Below, piece after piece: positions 1 through 6,485 of a stretch of DNA of 28,391 nt. The stretch covers positions 1 through 28,391 of the forward strand of contig JAKOZM010000179.1 in assembly GCA_029779995.1 (NCBI GenBank), read 5' to 3'. The notes under the pieces were generated by a model, which did no database searches, was not told the origin of the DNA, and saw only the letters and a list, made by a program, of their open reading frames with translations. A program made the position numbers and the translations under genes. Each line of letters begins with the position of its first letter. Positions within the stretch are counted from its first letter, which is position 1. The stretch comes from Actinomycetes bacterium. GTDB lineage: Bacteria; Actinomycetota; Actinomycetes; S36-B12; UBA10799.

Positions 1-914
1 GGGTGGGTGGTTGTCGTGATGGTGACGGTGTCGCCGGGTCGGGTGTGTTTGATGGCGTTGTCCAGCAATTGGTCGAGGATTTCGGCGACGCGTTCGGGGT
101 CACCGAGCGCCACTACTGGGGTGTTGTCGTGCGGCGGGACGAGAGCGATGCCGGCGGTTGTGTAGCGAGCGCTGGCAGCAGTCACGCCGGCGCAGGCGAT
201 CGCGGTCAGGTCCACTGGTTGGACAGTGACTTGGAAGGCGTGCTCGTCGGCGCGGGAGACCGCGTCGAGGTCGTCCACGAGGCGTAGCAATCGCTGGGTC
301 TGGGAGGTGAGGGTGGCCATTGTCTCTTCGTCAGCGGGAAGGACACCGTCGGCGATGCCTTCGACGGTGGCCTGCAGGGAGGTAAGAGGGGTCCTTAGTT
401 CGTGCCGTAGGTCCTGGAGTAGTCGCAGTCGGGCGGCGGCCGTGGCCTCTAGGCGGGAGGCGAGGCTGTTGACGGCGGTGGCGAGGTCAGCAAGTTCGGG
501 GCCCATGCCCGGCGGTTGGACGCGGACGCTGTAGTCCCCTCGGCTGAGGCGAGTGGCGGTGTCGGCCATGCCGGTGAGCGGATCAGCGATGCGGCGTGCG
601 ACCAGGGATGCGACCCCGATAGCGACGAGGGTGGCGGCGACGACGCCGCCGGCGACGCCCAGGAGCAGGGCGGTGGTGAATCCGGTGTTGAGGTGCGCGG
701 CGGCCGTGCCGGTGGGGGTCAGGCCGACGTCTGCGAGGTGGCTGTAGAAGACCGATGGTGCGACGAGGAACGCGACGGTGAAGAGGGTGCCTGCCCCGGC
801 CAGGACGATGAGTGCCATCGCGCCGAGCAGCCGCCATCTGAGCCCGGGTCCGTTGGGATTGCGCGGGGGGCGTTCTCTGTTGGTGGGGGAGGTGGAGTCG
901 AGGTGGGTTGTCAT
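1..914 (-). CDS. Sensor histidine kinase, C-terminus beyond window edge
   Basis: Membrane sensor kinase that should phosphorylate the response regulator encoded just upstream. The ATG at 914 overlaps the regulator's TGA (ATGA), so the two are translationally coupled. The N-terminus is a Pro/Arg-rich cytoplasmic stretch followed by a hydrophobic segment (LIVLAGAGTLFTVAFLV). The H-box reads HELRTPL, with the phospho-accepting His near residue 171, and the N-box of the ATPase domain reads LLDNAIKHT about 20 codons before the edge. The G boxes and the stop lie outside the window. It is the last gene seen of the cupredoxin/SHOCT/PepSY/regulator operon, which suggests envelope copper sensing; the ligand itself is inferred. 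About 304 residues are visible. Confidence 0.93.
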   Translation of the reverse strand, partial: MTTHLDSTSPTNRERPPRNPNGPGLRWRLLGAMALIVLAGAGTLFTVAFLVAPSVFYSHLADVGLTPTGTAAAHLNTGFTTALLLGVAGGVVAATLVAIGVASLVARRIADPLTGMADTATRLSRGDYSVRVQPPGMGPELADLATAVNSLASRLEATAAARLRLLQDLRHELRTPLTSLQATVEGIADGVLPADEETMATLTSQTQRLLRLVDDLDAVSRADEHAFQVTVQPVDLTAIACAGVTAASARYTTAGIALVPPHDNTPVVALGDPERVAEILDQLLDNAIKHTRPGDTVTITTTTH

Positions 915-1639
915 CCGGTCCCCGATCGGAAGCCGACTCCACGCACGGTGATGATGAAGCGGGCGCTGGCGGGGTCATCGTGGAGTTTGGCGCGCAGGTG
1001 GGATATGTGTGCGTCGATGAGTCGGTCGTCGCCGATCCAGGCCGGTCCCCAGACCTGCTCGATGAGTTGGCGTCGTGAGAGCACCTGCCCGGGCCGCTCG
1101 GTGAGGGCGTTGAGCAGGTCGAATTCGATGCGGGTCACCTCAACGGGTTGATCGCCGATCAGGACGGTGCGGGTGGCTGGATTCACTGTGAGGGATCCGA
1201 CCCGGCGGGAGGGTGCCTGGTCAGCGGGGGTGCTGGGGGGCGCGGTGGGTGTGCGGGGGCGGCGCAGGAGGGTCTTGATGCGGGCGATGAGGATACGGGG
1301 GCTGAAGGGTTTGGACAGGTAGTCATCTGCTCCGACGGAGAGGCCGATCAGGGTGTCCACCTCGTCTGTTCGGGCGGTGAGCATGACGATGTAGGCGTCG
1401 GTGAATGTGCGTAGCTGTCGACAGACCTCGATGCCGTCGATGCCGGGCAGCATGATGTCCAGGACGACCACGTCGGGGTGGTCGCGGCGGGCGATCTCGA
1501 CGGCCGTCTCACCGTCGCCGGCCTCGGCCACGGTGAAGCCTTCAGCGCGAAGGTAGCCGACGATGACGCGGCGAATCGATGCCTCGTCCTCGACCACCAG
1601 CGCGCGGGGGGCTGCGATGGGAGTCGTTGCCACGCTCAC
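911..1639 (-). CDS. OmpR-family response regulator (copper-type two-component system 1)
   Basis: DNA-binding response regulator of 242 residues. The receiver domain has the acidic pair E17/D18, phospho-acceptor D61 (VVVLDIMLPG), the conserved T of MLTAR and the K of SKPFSPR. A winged-helix OmpR/PhoB output domain follows (VEVTRIEFDLLNALTERPG to ITVRGVGFRSG). The GTG start at 1639 overlaps the TGA of the PepSY-like gene (GTGA); the longer open frame upstream is low-complexity Arg/His/Pro and unlikely to be translated. It closely resembles the regulator at 12939-13634, notably in the shared LDIMLPG and FTD.Y..MLTAR segments. The 11-base-spaced CTTCA repeats upstream of several operons here are plausible targets for one or both regulators. 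Confidence 0.94.
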   Translation of the reverse strand: MSVATTPIAAPRALVVEDEASIRRVIVGYLRAEGFTVAEAGDGETAVEIARRDHPDVVVLDIMLPGIDGIEVCRQLRTFTDAYIVMLTARTDEVDTLIGLSVGADDYLSKPFSPRILIARIKTLLRRPRTPTAPPSTPADQAPSRRVGSLTVNPATRTVLIGDQPVEVTRIEFDLLNALTERPGQVLSRRQLIEQVWGPAWIGDDRLIDAHISHLRAKLHDDPASARFIITVRGVGFRSGTG

Positions 1640-2136
1640 GACCGTGCCGGTGTGGGGGTGGCGATGGTGCGTGCGCCGAGCCGGCCGGTTGTCGCATCGA
1701 CCCACACCAGTGCGATGGCTTGCCCGTTTCGGGTGACGGTGAACCGGTAGGCGCCGCTCATGCTTGAGGCGGGGTCCGCGGTGGCGCCGGGGGCGTTGGT
1801 GTCGACCCACCCTTGGGCCAGGGCGAGGGCCTGGTCGGCGGTGACCGTGGTTCCGGTGCCACCGGAGACGGTCCACCCGTCTGCGTTCATCCAGCCGCGC
1901 TGCCCGTCGCCCATCATCATGCCCGTGTCGTCCCAGCCGTTAACGCCTGGTTGCCCGCTGGTCGGAGCACCGGTCCCGGGTGATGTCCAGCCCTGCCAGC
2001 CGCTGGTTTGGCCGGTGGGCGCCTGGCTGCGGGTGGTATGCCCGCCGGTGTAGACGGCGACGGCTGTCATCGATCCCAGGAGTAGCAGGACTGATGCGAT
2101 CAGTGCCACGATCACGGGCCTGCGCCGCGCGGTCAT
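1636..2136 (-). CDS. Membrane-anchored PepSY-like protein
   Basis: Predicted 166-residue envelope protein. An N-terminal hydrophobic segment (about residues 8-28, VIVALIASVLLLLGSMTAVAV) acts as signal or anchor. A Gly/Trp/Met-rich linker follows, containing GMMMGDGQRGWM, then a C-terminal domain (about 98-160) with the pattern ADQALALAQGWVD...YRFTVTRNGQAIALVWVDATTGRLG, which resembles PepSY domains. It overlaps its neighbours on both sides by four bases, placing it inside the cupredoxin-to-kinase operon. PepSY proteins in such operons are often proposed to modulate sensor kinases or bind periplasmic ligands; the Met-rich linker could bind Cu(I). The fold is assigned by pattern only and the role is inferred. 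Confidence 0.8.
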   Translation of the reverse strand: MTARRRPVIVALIASVLLLLGSMTAVAVYTGGHTTRSQAPTGQTSGWQGWTSPGTGAPTSGQPGVNGWDDTGMMMGDGQRGWMNADGWTVSGGTGTTVTADQALALAQGWVDTNAPGATADPASSMSGAYRFTVTRNGQAIALVWVDATTGRLGARTIATPTPARS

Positions 2137-2405
2137 TGCTGTCTGCCCATCTCGGTGAGGGCAGCTCGCCGGGACCGGTAGGTCGCCTCGTCGATCTCAC
2201 CCAGTACGAACAGGCGGTCCAGGGTCTGTTCCGGGGTCTCTTTCACTTCACGGTGCGCGGCTGCGGCGCGGCGGTCGCTGCCGGATGGAAGGAGCCGGAT
2301 CACCAGGAAGACGATCAGCGCGATCAGCGCGACCCACAGCATGATCAGCAGCAGCCAGACCAGCGGGGCGATACCTCCGCTGCCGTCGCCGTACCAGTTC
2401 ATCAT
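2133..2405 (-). CDS. Small SHOCT-domain membrane protein
   Basis: Protein of 90 residues with one strong transmembrane helix (about residues 15-40, LVWLLLIMLWVALIALIVFLVIRLL) and a C-terminal SHOCT motif (LDRLFVLGEIDEATYRSRRAAL), the short helical element found at the ends of many small bacterial membrane proteins. The start ATG-ATG at 2405 has GGAG nearby, and the stop overlaps the PepSY-like start by ATGA. A similar SHOCT protein (12643-12912) stands directly before the second response regulator, so SHOCT, regulator and kinase form a repeated set in this island. The function is unknown; an oligomerisation or sensor-accessory role is a guess. Confidence 0.88.
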   Translation of the reverse strand: MMNWYGDGSGGIAPLVWLLLIMLWVALIALIVFLVIRLLPSGSDRRAAAAHREVKETPEQTLDRLFVLGEIDEATYRSRRAALTEMGRQQ

Positions 2406-2424
2406 CGCCGTGACTCCTTGGCTC

Positions 2425-3231
2425 TCACGTCACGACCAGAGTCGCGAACATGCCGTTGCGGTAGTGGCCGGGTAGGTTGCACACGATCTCGTAGCGGCCC
2501 GGCGCAAGTGTCAGGGTGACCTGGCCCACGTTGCCCACGGCGATCCCGTCGACGGATGTCGGCTGATCGCAGACCGGCTGCACCTCACCCAGCACCCCAG
2601 CCTCGCTCGCCCGGTCATCCGCGCCGATGCTGCGCTGACCGGCGACCTGGTCTCCTGTGAGCTGGTAGACGAGCAGCTCATGCGGGACGCTGCCGCGGTT
2701 GACCAGATCCACCGTGACAGTCCCGGCGTGAACGCTGGCCCACATGGGCATCAGGCGCATCATCGAACCGCCCATCATCGACTGGCCCATGTCCATGGCC
2801 ACATACGTGATCTGCTGCGTTGACGGGGCCGGCGCCGTGCATTGCGCCGACCTCACCGGCGAGGTTGCGCTCCAGGCGGCACCACCCATCCAGGCGCCCA
2901 TCCCGCCCCACATACCAGCCCGTCCTCGGGACCCGGCGGCTGACCCGGTGGAGCCCTGGTACATGCCACCGCGCCAGCGATGGGAGTTCCAGTGGTGGCT
3001 GTTCCCGTGGTTGTTGTGCCAGTGGTTGTTGTGCCACGTGTTCCAGTTGTGGTTCCGGGGTCCGGAACTGTTGGCTGTGGGCCTGGCGAGGCTGGCTGAA
3101 ACGGTCTCGCCAGGGGTTGACATTGCCCAGGCGCCGGTCGTGGCCGCCGCGAACGTCACCGTGGCGGCTGTCAGGGCGACGGCCTGGATGTGGGGGCGGC
3201 GCCGGCCAGCTCTGATTGTCGTTTGAATCAT
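2425..3231 (-). CDS. Secreted cupredoxin-domain protein with His/Asn/Trp-rich linker
   Basis: Exported copper protein of 268 residues. A signal peptide (about 1-36, basic RAGRRR then a hydrophobic run ending TTGAWA) is followed by an unusual stretch (about 59-88) rich in His, Asn and Trp (HNNHWHNNHGNSHHW), a Gly/Met-rich stretch, and a C-terminal plastocyanin-like domain. Type-1 copper ligands are visible: H184 in PHELLVYQ, then C251, H256 and M261 in EIVCNLPGHYRNGM. The ATG at 3231 is preceded by AAAGGACGG, a good ribosome-binding site; a longer open frame upstream lacks coding character. It is first in the operon ending with the two-component system, and a degenerate repeat of the island's regulator box lies about 80 bases upstream. 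It probably binds or passes copper outside the membrane. Confidence 0.92.
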   Translation of the reverse strand: MIQTTIRAGRRRPHIQAVALTAATVTFAAATTGAWAMSTPGETVSASLARPTANSSGPRNHNWNTWHNNHWHNNHGNSHHWNSHRWRGGMYQGSTGSAAGSRGRAGMWGGMGAWMGGAAWSATSPVRSAQCTAPAPSTQQITYVAMDMGQSMMGGSMMRLMPMWASVHAGTVTVDLVNRGSVPHELLVYQLTGDQVAGQRSIGADDRASEAGVLGEVQPVCDQPTSVDGIAVGNVGQVTLTLAPGRYEIVCNLPGHYRNGMFATLVVT

Positions 3232-3310
3232 GATTGATTCCGTCCTTTCGCCTTTGTGCTCTCTGTGAATCAGTCTCGGCGTCCGGTGTTGCGCCGATCT
3301 CGCGAAAGTG

Positions 3311-3326
3311 TTGAGATTTCGTGAAG
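3311..3326 (-). promoter_or_regulatory. Degenerate response-regulator box upstream of cupredoxin operon
   Basis: In the gene direction this reads CTTCAcgaaatCTCAA: one perfect CTTCA half-site and a weak second one 11 bases away. It lies about 80 bases before the cupredoxin ATG, with the same orientation and spacing as the stronger boxes at 7823, 12541 and 12561. It is proposed by analogy; alone it would not stand out. Confidence 0.4.
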
Positions 3327-3356
3327 GAAATTCCGCAGAGGCTGGCCGGCGTGGCT

Positions 3357-3503
3357 TCATGGGTGCGCCGGGAACTCGTGGTTGGCGTGACCAGGCTCTT
3401 CGAGGTGGAACGTGCAGTGGGCGACGTCGAAGTGATGCTCCAGTCGGCCCCGGTGCGCGGCTCTCGCACGCACCCAATACGCGTGGGTGTGGTCGTGACC
3501 CAT
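3357..3503 (-). CDS. 48-residue His-rich protein, possible collapsed CDF transporter
   Basis: Small open frame whose ATG shares one base with the stop of the CDF-like transporter gene (TGATG), so translation by re-initiation is likely. The protein starts MGHDHTHAYWVRARAAHRGRL, like the His-rich cytoplasmic N-terminus of CzcD-type cation diffusion facilitators, and ends EHHFDVAHCTFHLEEPGHANHE, like their C-terminal domain (pattern H.Ti.lE..gH..He). No transmembrane segment lies between. It could be a CDF gene whose membrane domain was deleted, now kept as a small soluble metal-binding protein, or a chance remnant. Ten of 48 residues are His and one is Cys. The third-gene position after ArsR and the transporter argues for retention. 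Confidence 0.6.
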   Translation of the reverse strand: MGHDHTHAYWVRARAAHRGRLEHHFDVAHCTFHLEEPGHANHEFPAHP

Positions 3504-4255
3504 CAGGTGTCCCTACCGGGCTGGTGGGCCGTCATCGATGGACCTGCCGCCTCGGCCTCGGCGCAGCAGGCATCCCCGCTGCCGCAGCTGGGTTCCTCGC
3601 CGATAACTGCCGGGGTGCAGTCGCAGGACTCTCCTTGCCACGCCTCGCGTCCCTCCGCCAGCGCTAGCCCGGCCACCACCAGTCCGACCGCAGGGTCGGC
3701 CCACCACCAGCCCAGCAGTGAGTTCAGCAGCAGGCCCGCCAGCAACACCGCAGACAGGTATGTGCACAGCAACGTCTGTTTGGAGTCCGCCACCACGGTC
3801 AGCGAACCCAGTCGCCGCCCAGTTCGACGCTGCGCAAACGACAACGTGGGCATGATCACCAGCGACAGTGCGGCGATCACGATGCCGACCGTGGAGTGCT
3901 CCGGGGCCTGCCTCATGAGAAGCGTCCGAACCGATTCGAAGCCCACGTAACCCGCCAACGCGAAGAAGGACACCGCGATCGCGCGTAACGCGGCCCGCTC
4001 CCTGGTCTCCGGCAGCCGATGTCGGAATTGCCACAGAATGATCAGCCCGGAGGACATCTCGACCACCGAGTCCAGCCCGAACCCGACCAGCGCGACTGAC
4101 GACGCCGCCGCCCCCGCCGCGACCGACACCACCGCCTCGACGGCGTTGTAACCCACCGAGACCCCCGCAAGCCACTGCGCTCGACGCCCCAACCGGGCCC
4201 GCTCGGCAGCCGTCAGCGTCTGCTTGCCCCCTACCCCGGCAGTAGTCCCGGTCAT
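3503..4255 (-). CDS. CDF-like heavy-metal cation efflux transporter
   Basis: Integral membrane protein of 250 residues with about five or six predicted helices, related to the cation diffusion facilitator membrane domain. Candidate metal-site segments are GFGLDSVVEM (D62) and VADSKQTLLC (D158). It lacks the usual cytoplasmic C-terminal CDF domain; instead it ends in a Cys-rich tail with cysteines at 211, 213, 224, 230 and 231. The ATG at 4255 overlaps the ArsR stop by ATGA, and the gene's own stop touches the 48-residue His-rich gene, so the three form one operon. With a CmtR-type regulator, the likely substrates are Cd(II), Pb(II) or Zn(II), exported by proton exchange. The substrate is inferred. 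Confidence 0.88.
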   Translation of the reverse strand: MTGTTAGVGGKQTLTAAERARLGRRAQWLAGVSVGYNAVEAVVSVAAGAAASSVALVGFGLDSVVEMSSGLIILWQFRHRLPETRERAALRAIAVSFFALAGYVGFESVRTLLMRQAPEHSTVGIVIAALSLVIMPTLSFAQRRTGRRLGSLTVVADSKQTLLCTYLSAVLLAGLLLNSLLGWWWADPAVGLVVAGLALAEGREAWQGESCDCTPAVIGEEPSCGSGDACCAEAEAAGPSMTAHQPGRDT

Positions 4256-4650
4256 GGCCGTGTCCTCGTGCCGTAGGTAGGGCACAAGACCACTGCCTGA
4301 CCGGTGTCCGCGAGCAGGCCTTCGGCCGCCGACAGCAGCGCCACGAGCGCCGGTTCCGCGGCCAGTGAGTAGAACGATGCCCGACCCTGGGCACGCACAC
4401 GCACCATTCCGCAGTCCAACAAGCACTTCAAATGAGCCGACACCGTGGATTGTGCAAGACCCAAATGCTCGGTCAACTCGACGACTCTGTGCTCACCCAG
4501 CATCAGATGCGTGAGGATCGACAACCGCGACGGGTCACCCAGGCTCCGGAACAGACTCGCCGCTGCACTGATCGCCTCAGCATCCACTGCTTCCACCCAC
4601 TCGGGTGCGGGCCGCGCCCCGCTGCCCGCTTCGGGCGATGGCATCGTCAT
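4252..4650 (-). CDS. ArsR/SmtB-family metal-sensing repressor, CmtR-like
   Basis: Winged-helix repressor of 132 residues. The SmtB/ArsR core runs from LFRSLGDPSRLSIL through the recognition helix (LAQSTVSAHLKCLLDCG) to the wing (GRASFYSL). Cysteines at 76 and 80 in the recognition-helix region (C-x3-C) plus C123 in the tail (VVLCPTYG) match the ligand pattern of mycobacterial CmtR, a Cd(II)/Pb(II) sensor; the ELCVC motif of ArsR/CadC is absent. The ATG at 4650 follows a likely leaderless promoter; a second ATG two codons in is possible. The repressor should bind the inverted repeat at 4655-4665 and release it on metal binding, derepressing itself, the transporter and the His-rich mini-protein. 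Confidence 0.93.
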   Translation of the reverse strand: MTMPSPEAGSGARPAPEWVEAVDAEAISAAASLFRSLGDPSRLSILTHLMLGEHRVVELTEHLGLAQSTVSAHLKCLLDCGMVRVRAQGRASFYSLAAEPALVALLSAAEGLLADTGQAVVLCPTYGTRTRP

Positions 4651-4654
4651 AGGA

Positions 4655-4675
4655 CGATATTATCGCCTGATTGTA
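4655..4675 (-). promoter_or_regulatory. arsR promoter with CGATA-A-TATCG operator
   Basis: On the minus strand GATAAT (4664-4659) fits a -10 element and stands 8 bases before the ATG at 4650, as in leaderless actinobacterial transcripts; TACAAT (4675-4670) is a second candidate. The perfect inverted repeat CGATA-A-TATCG at 4655-4665 overlaps the -10 element, an ideal place for ArsR repression. Confidence 0.6.
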
Positions 4676-4739
4676 TGCTCGCGAAGAGTCCCAGAGTCGC
4701 CCACAAGGCAGCGGGCCGACTGCCCGAGGACCCGAACCT

Positions 4740-5297
4740 CTACTGAGGGCTGCTCCGCAGGTGTTGGTACAGCGTCTCCCGGCTCACCCCGTACTCCCGG
4801 GCAAGCGCGGCCTTCGTCTCCCCGGCGGCCACCCGCCCCCGGATCTGGGCCACCTGGGTGTCGGTGAGGGCCTTCTTGCGGCCGGTGTAGACGCCGCGTT
4901 TCTTGGCCGCGGCGATGCCCTCCATCTGGCGCTCGCGGATCAGGGCCCGTTCGAACTCGGCGAAGGAGCCCATGATGGACAACAGCAGGGTGGCCATCGG
5001 GGAATCGTCACCGGTGAAGGTCAGGCTCTCCTTGACGAACTCGACCCGCACCCCACGCCCGGTCAGGGTGCGCACCAACTGGCGCAGGTCATCGAGGTTG
5101 CGGGCCAGCCGGTCCATCGAGTGCACCACCACGGTGTCGCCGGCCCGCACGAGGTCCAGCAGCTCCTCGAGCGCGGGGCGGTGGGTGTTCTTGCCCGAGA
5201 TCATGTCGGCGAACACTCTGTCGACGGGGATGCCGTCGAGCTGACGATCCAGGTTCTGGTCGATGGTGCTGACCCGGGTGTAGCCGACGCGAGCCAT
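4740..5297 (-). CDS. Serine resolvase/invertase (Tn3-type site-specific recombinase)
   Basis: Small serine recombinase of 185 residues, the normal length for resolvases and invertases. It begins MARVGYTRVSTIDQN with the catalytic Ser at 10, continues with HSMDRLARNLDDL (the RLxR active-site segment) and SFAEFERALIRERQMEGIAAAKKRG (dimer/E-helix), and ends with a helix-turn-helix (about 145-182, ALTDTQVAQIRGRV to YGVSRETLYQHL). The ATG at 5297 has AGGGA just upstream. No transposase gene is visible in the window, so any Tn3-type element is incomplete. Short repeats of GTCAGG lie upstream (5328-5446) as expected of a res site, and one of them recurs 13.3 kb away. It may excise or resolve the metal island; that is inference. 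Confidence 0.95.
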   Translation of the reverse strand: MARVGYTRVSTIDQNLDRQLDGIPVDRVFADMISGKNTHRPALEELLDLVRAGDTVVVHSMDRLARNLDDLRQLVRTLTGRGVRVEFVKESLTFTGDDSPMATLLLSIMGSFAEFERALIRERQMEGIAAAKKRGVYTGRKKALTDTQVAQIRGRVAAGETKAALAREYGVSRETLYQHLRSSPQ

Positions 5298-5327
5298 GAT
5301 CCCTGGGCCCTTCCCGTTGCGCTGATC

Positions 5328-5446
5328 TGTCAGGTTGGACTCTAGAACCTGGGTGCGACAGCGCCACGCAGACGTCAGGAAGTGTCGCTGCGGACCCTAG
5401 CCGGACACGTTAGACGCAGTGTGCCTGACGTCAGGTTGGGGTGTAC
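5328..5446. promoter_or_regulatory. Candidate res (recombination) site of the resolvase
   Basis: Three direct copies of a GTCAGG core lie upstream of the resolvase: TGTCAGGTTGG at 5328-5338, ACGTCAGGAAG at 5372-5382 and ACGTCAGGTTGG at 5428-5439. An inverted pair GCGACA/TGTCGC (5355-5360, 5383-5388) and the palindrome CCTGACGTCAGG (5424-5435) fall in the same stretch. Clustered repeats next to a resolvase gene are the usual layout of a multi-subsite res, which often also holds the resolvase promoter. Confidence 0.5.
5424..5446 (+). repeat. 23-bp direct repeat, left copy
   Basis: The sequence CCTGACGTCAGG followed by TTGGGGTGTAC matches 18763-18785 in the same orientation at 22 of 23 positions (C/T at the sixth base). 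The flanks on both sides are unrelated. It forms the outer end of the res-like region. Confidence 0.75.
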
Positions 5447-5791
5447 ATGCTCCTACATCAATGCCGGAAGCAATGGGCTTCCGCCCGGGTTACGACACAA
5501 CCGATTCAAGATATGAAGTCGCATCGGGGAGACACGTCGGGCGAATCCCTCGTGGTTCGTGGGAAGTCGGTATTGCCTATGTCCGCCTGCAGTGGAAGGG
5601 GTGCCCACTCCGGCTGGTCTGGAGCCACAATCAAACGCCTTGATGGACCAGCGTGGTCGGCAGGCGGAGCGTTGGTGATGGCGGAGAGGCGGAACAGGCT
5701 CGTCGCGGCGGCGATGCTCGAAGACAAGAGGGGGCCTGGGTCCGGCGTCTTAACTTAGGGCTCCTTCGTTGCCGAGTGTGGGGTTCAGCGG
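5447..5791. other. Intergenic stretch without a convincing gene
   Basis: No recognisable protein is encoded between the left direct repeat and the terminator of the thiol-redox operon. A 105-codon plus-strand frame (5441-5758) and a 73-codon minus-strand frame exist, but their composition is mixed and no domain is visible. It may be remains of the element that brought the resolvase. Confidence 0.5.
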
Positions 5792-5833
5792 CGCCGTGGC
5801 CACCCCATGGGCCCCGATAGGGCAGCCACGGCG
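5792..5833 (-). terminator. Hairpin terminator after thiol-redox operon
   Basis: Perfect 9-bp arms CGCCGTGGC (5792-5800) and GCCACGGCG (5825-5833) with further pairing possible in the loop, seven bases beyond the stop codon of the TlpA-like gene. There is no T-tract, which is common in high-GC actinobacteria. Confidence 0.7.
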
Positions 5834-5840
5834 TTGTTGG

Positions 5841-6485
5841 TCAGGACGAGGGCAAGTGGTTGCTGACCTCGGTTGCCAACTGGTCGGGGGCCAGCCACAT
5901 GGACGGGTATTCGCCGTACCAGCGTTGGGTGCCGGTCTTGTCGATCAGAACGAAACTGTGGCCCGGCAGTCCACCGTGCATACCCTTCCCGATCGTTCCG
6001 TAGGCAGTGGACAACCGGCCGTCGTCGAGGAGGAACGGCGTCTTGACGCCGTTCACCGTCATGTCGTGCATGATCTGCTCCTTGGTGTTCATGACCACGG
6101 GTAGCACGACGGTGTCCAACTTGTCGAAGGCGGCCTGTTTCTTCTCTATCGCGCCCATCTGTGCCAAGCATGCTTGGCACCCGGCCCCCTCGCTGAAGTA
6201 CAGCAGGACATTCTTCTTCCCGGCGTAGTCAGCCAAGCTGACCTGCTGGCCGTCGGTGTTGGTCATCGTGAACGGCGCAGCTGGGGTGGCGATGCCGCTC
6301 TGCTGGGGGCGACTGGTGACGAGCGCGGCGGCGATGAGGGCGGCCACAATCCCCGCGCCGATGATCCAGGCGATCATGACGGTGCGGCGGCGACGTCGCG
6401 TGCGCTCGGCTTCGCCGTGAGCGGCGTCAGCCTTGGCTTGGCGCTGTTCGGCGCGGGTGGGACGGTGTTCGTGCTGGATCGTCAC
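5841..6485 (-). CDS. TlpA-like membrane-anchored thiol:disulfide redoxin
   Basis: Extracytoplasmic thiol-redox protein of 214 residues. A charged cytoplasmic N-terminus (RRRRR) leads into one transmembrane helix (about 37-57), followed by an AhpC/TSA-redoxin-like domain starting APFTMTNTDGQQVSLADYAGKKNVLLYF. The active-site pair is C103-Q-A-C106 (GAGCQACLAQM). Further family-like elements are VNTK...PFLLDD and HSFVLIDKTGTQRWYGEYP. Its start overlaps the CcdA stop by ATGA. CcdA would carry electrons across the membrane to this protein, which could then reduce cysteine-containing envelope proteins, a useful activity when copper causes unwanted disulfides. The redox partner is inferred from the operon. 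Confidence 0.92.
   Translation of the reverse strand: MTIQHEHRPTRAEQRQAKADAAHGEAERTRRRRRTVMIAWIIGAGIVAALIAAALVTSRPQQSGIATPAAPFTMTNTDGQQVSLADYAGKKNVLLYFSEGAGCQACLAQMGAIEKKQAAFDKLDTVVLPVVMNTKEQIMHDMTVNGVKTPFLLDDGRLSTAYGTIGKGMHGGLPGHSFVLIDKTGTQRWYGEYPSMWLAPDQLATEVSNHLPSS

Noticed and set aside
5441..5758. A 105-codon plus-strand frame ending RLVAAAMLEDKRGPGSGVLT
   Set aside because: No ribosome-binding site, mixed codon composition in its first half, no domain, and it starts inside the res-like repeat.
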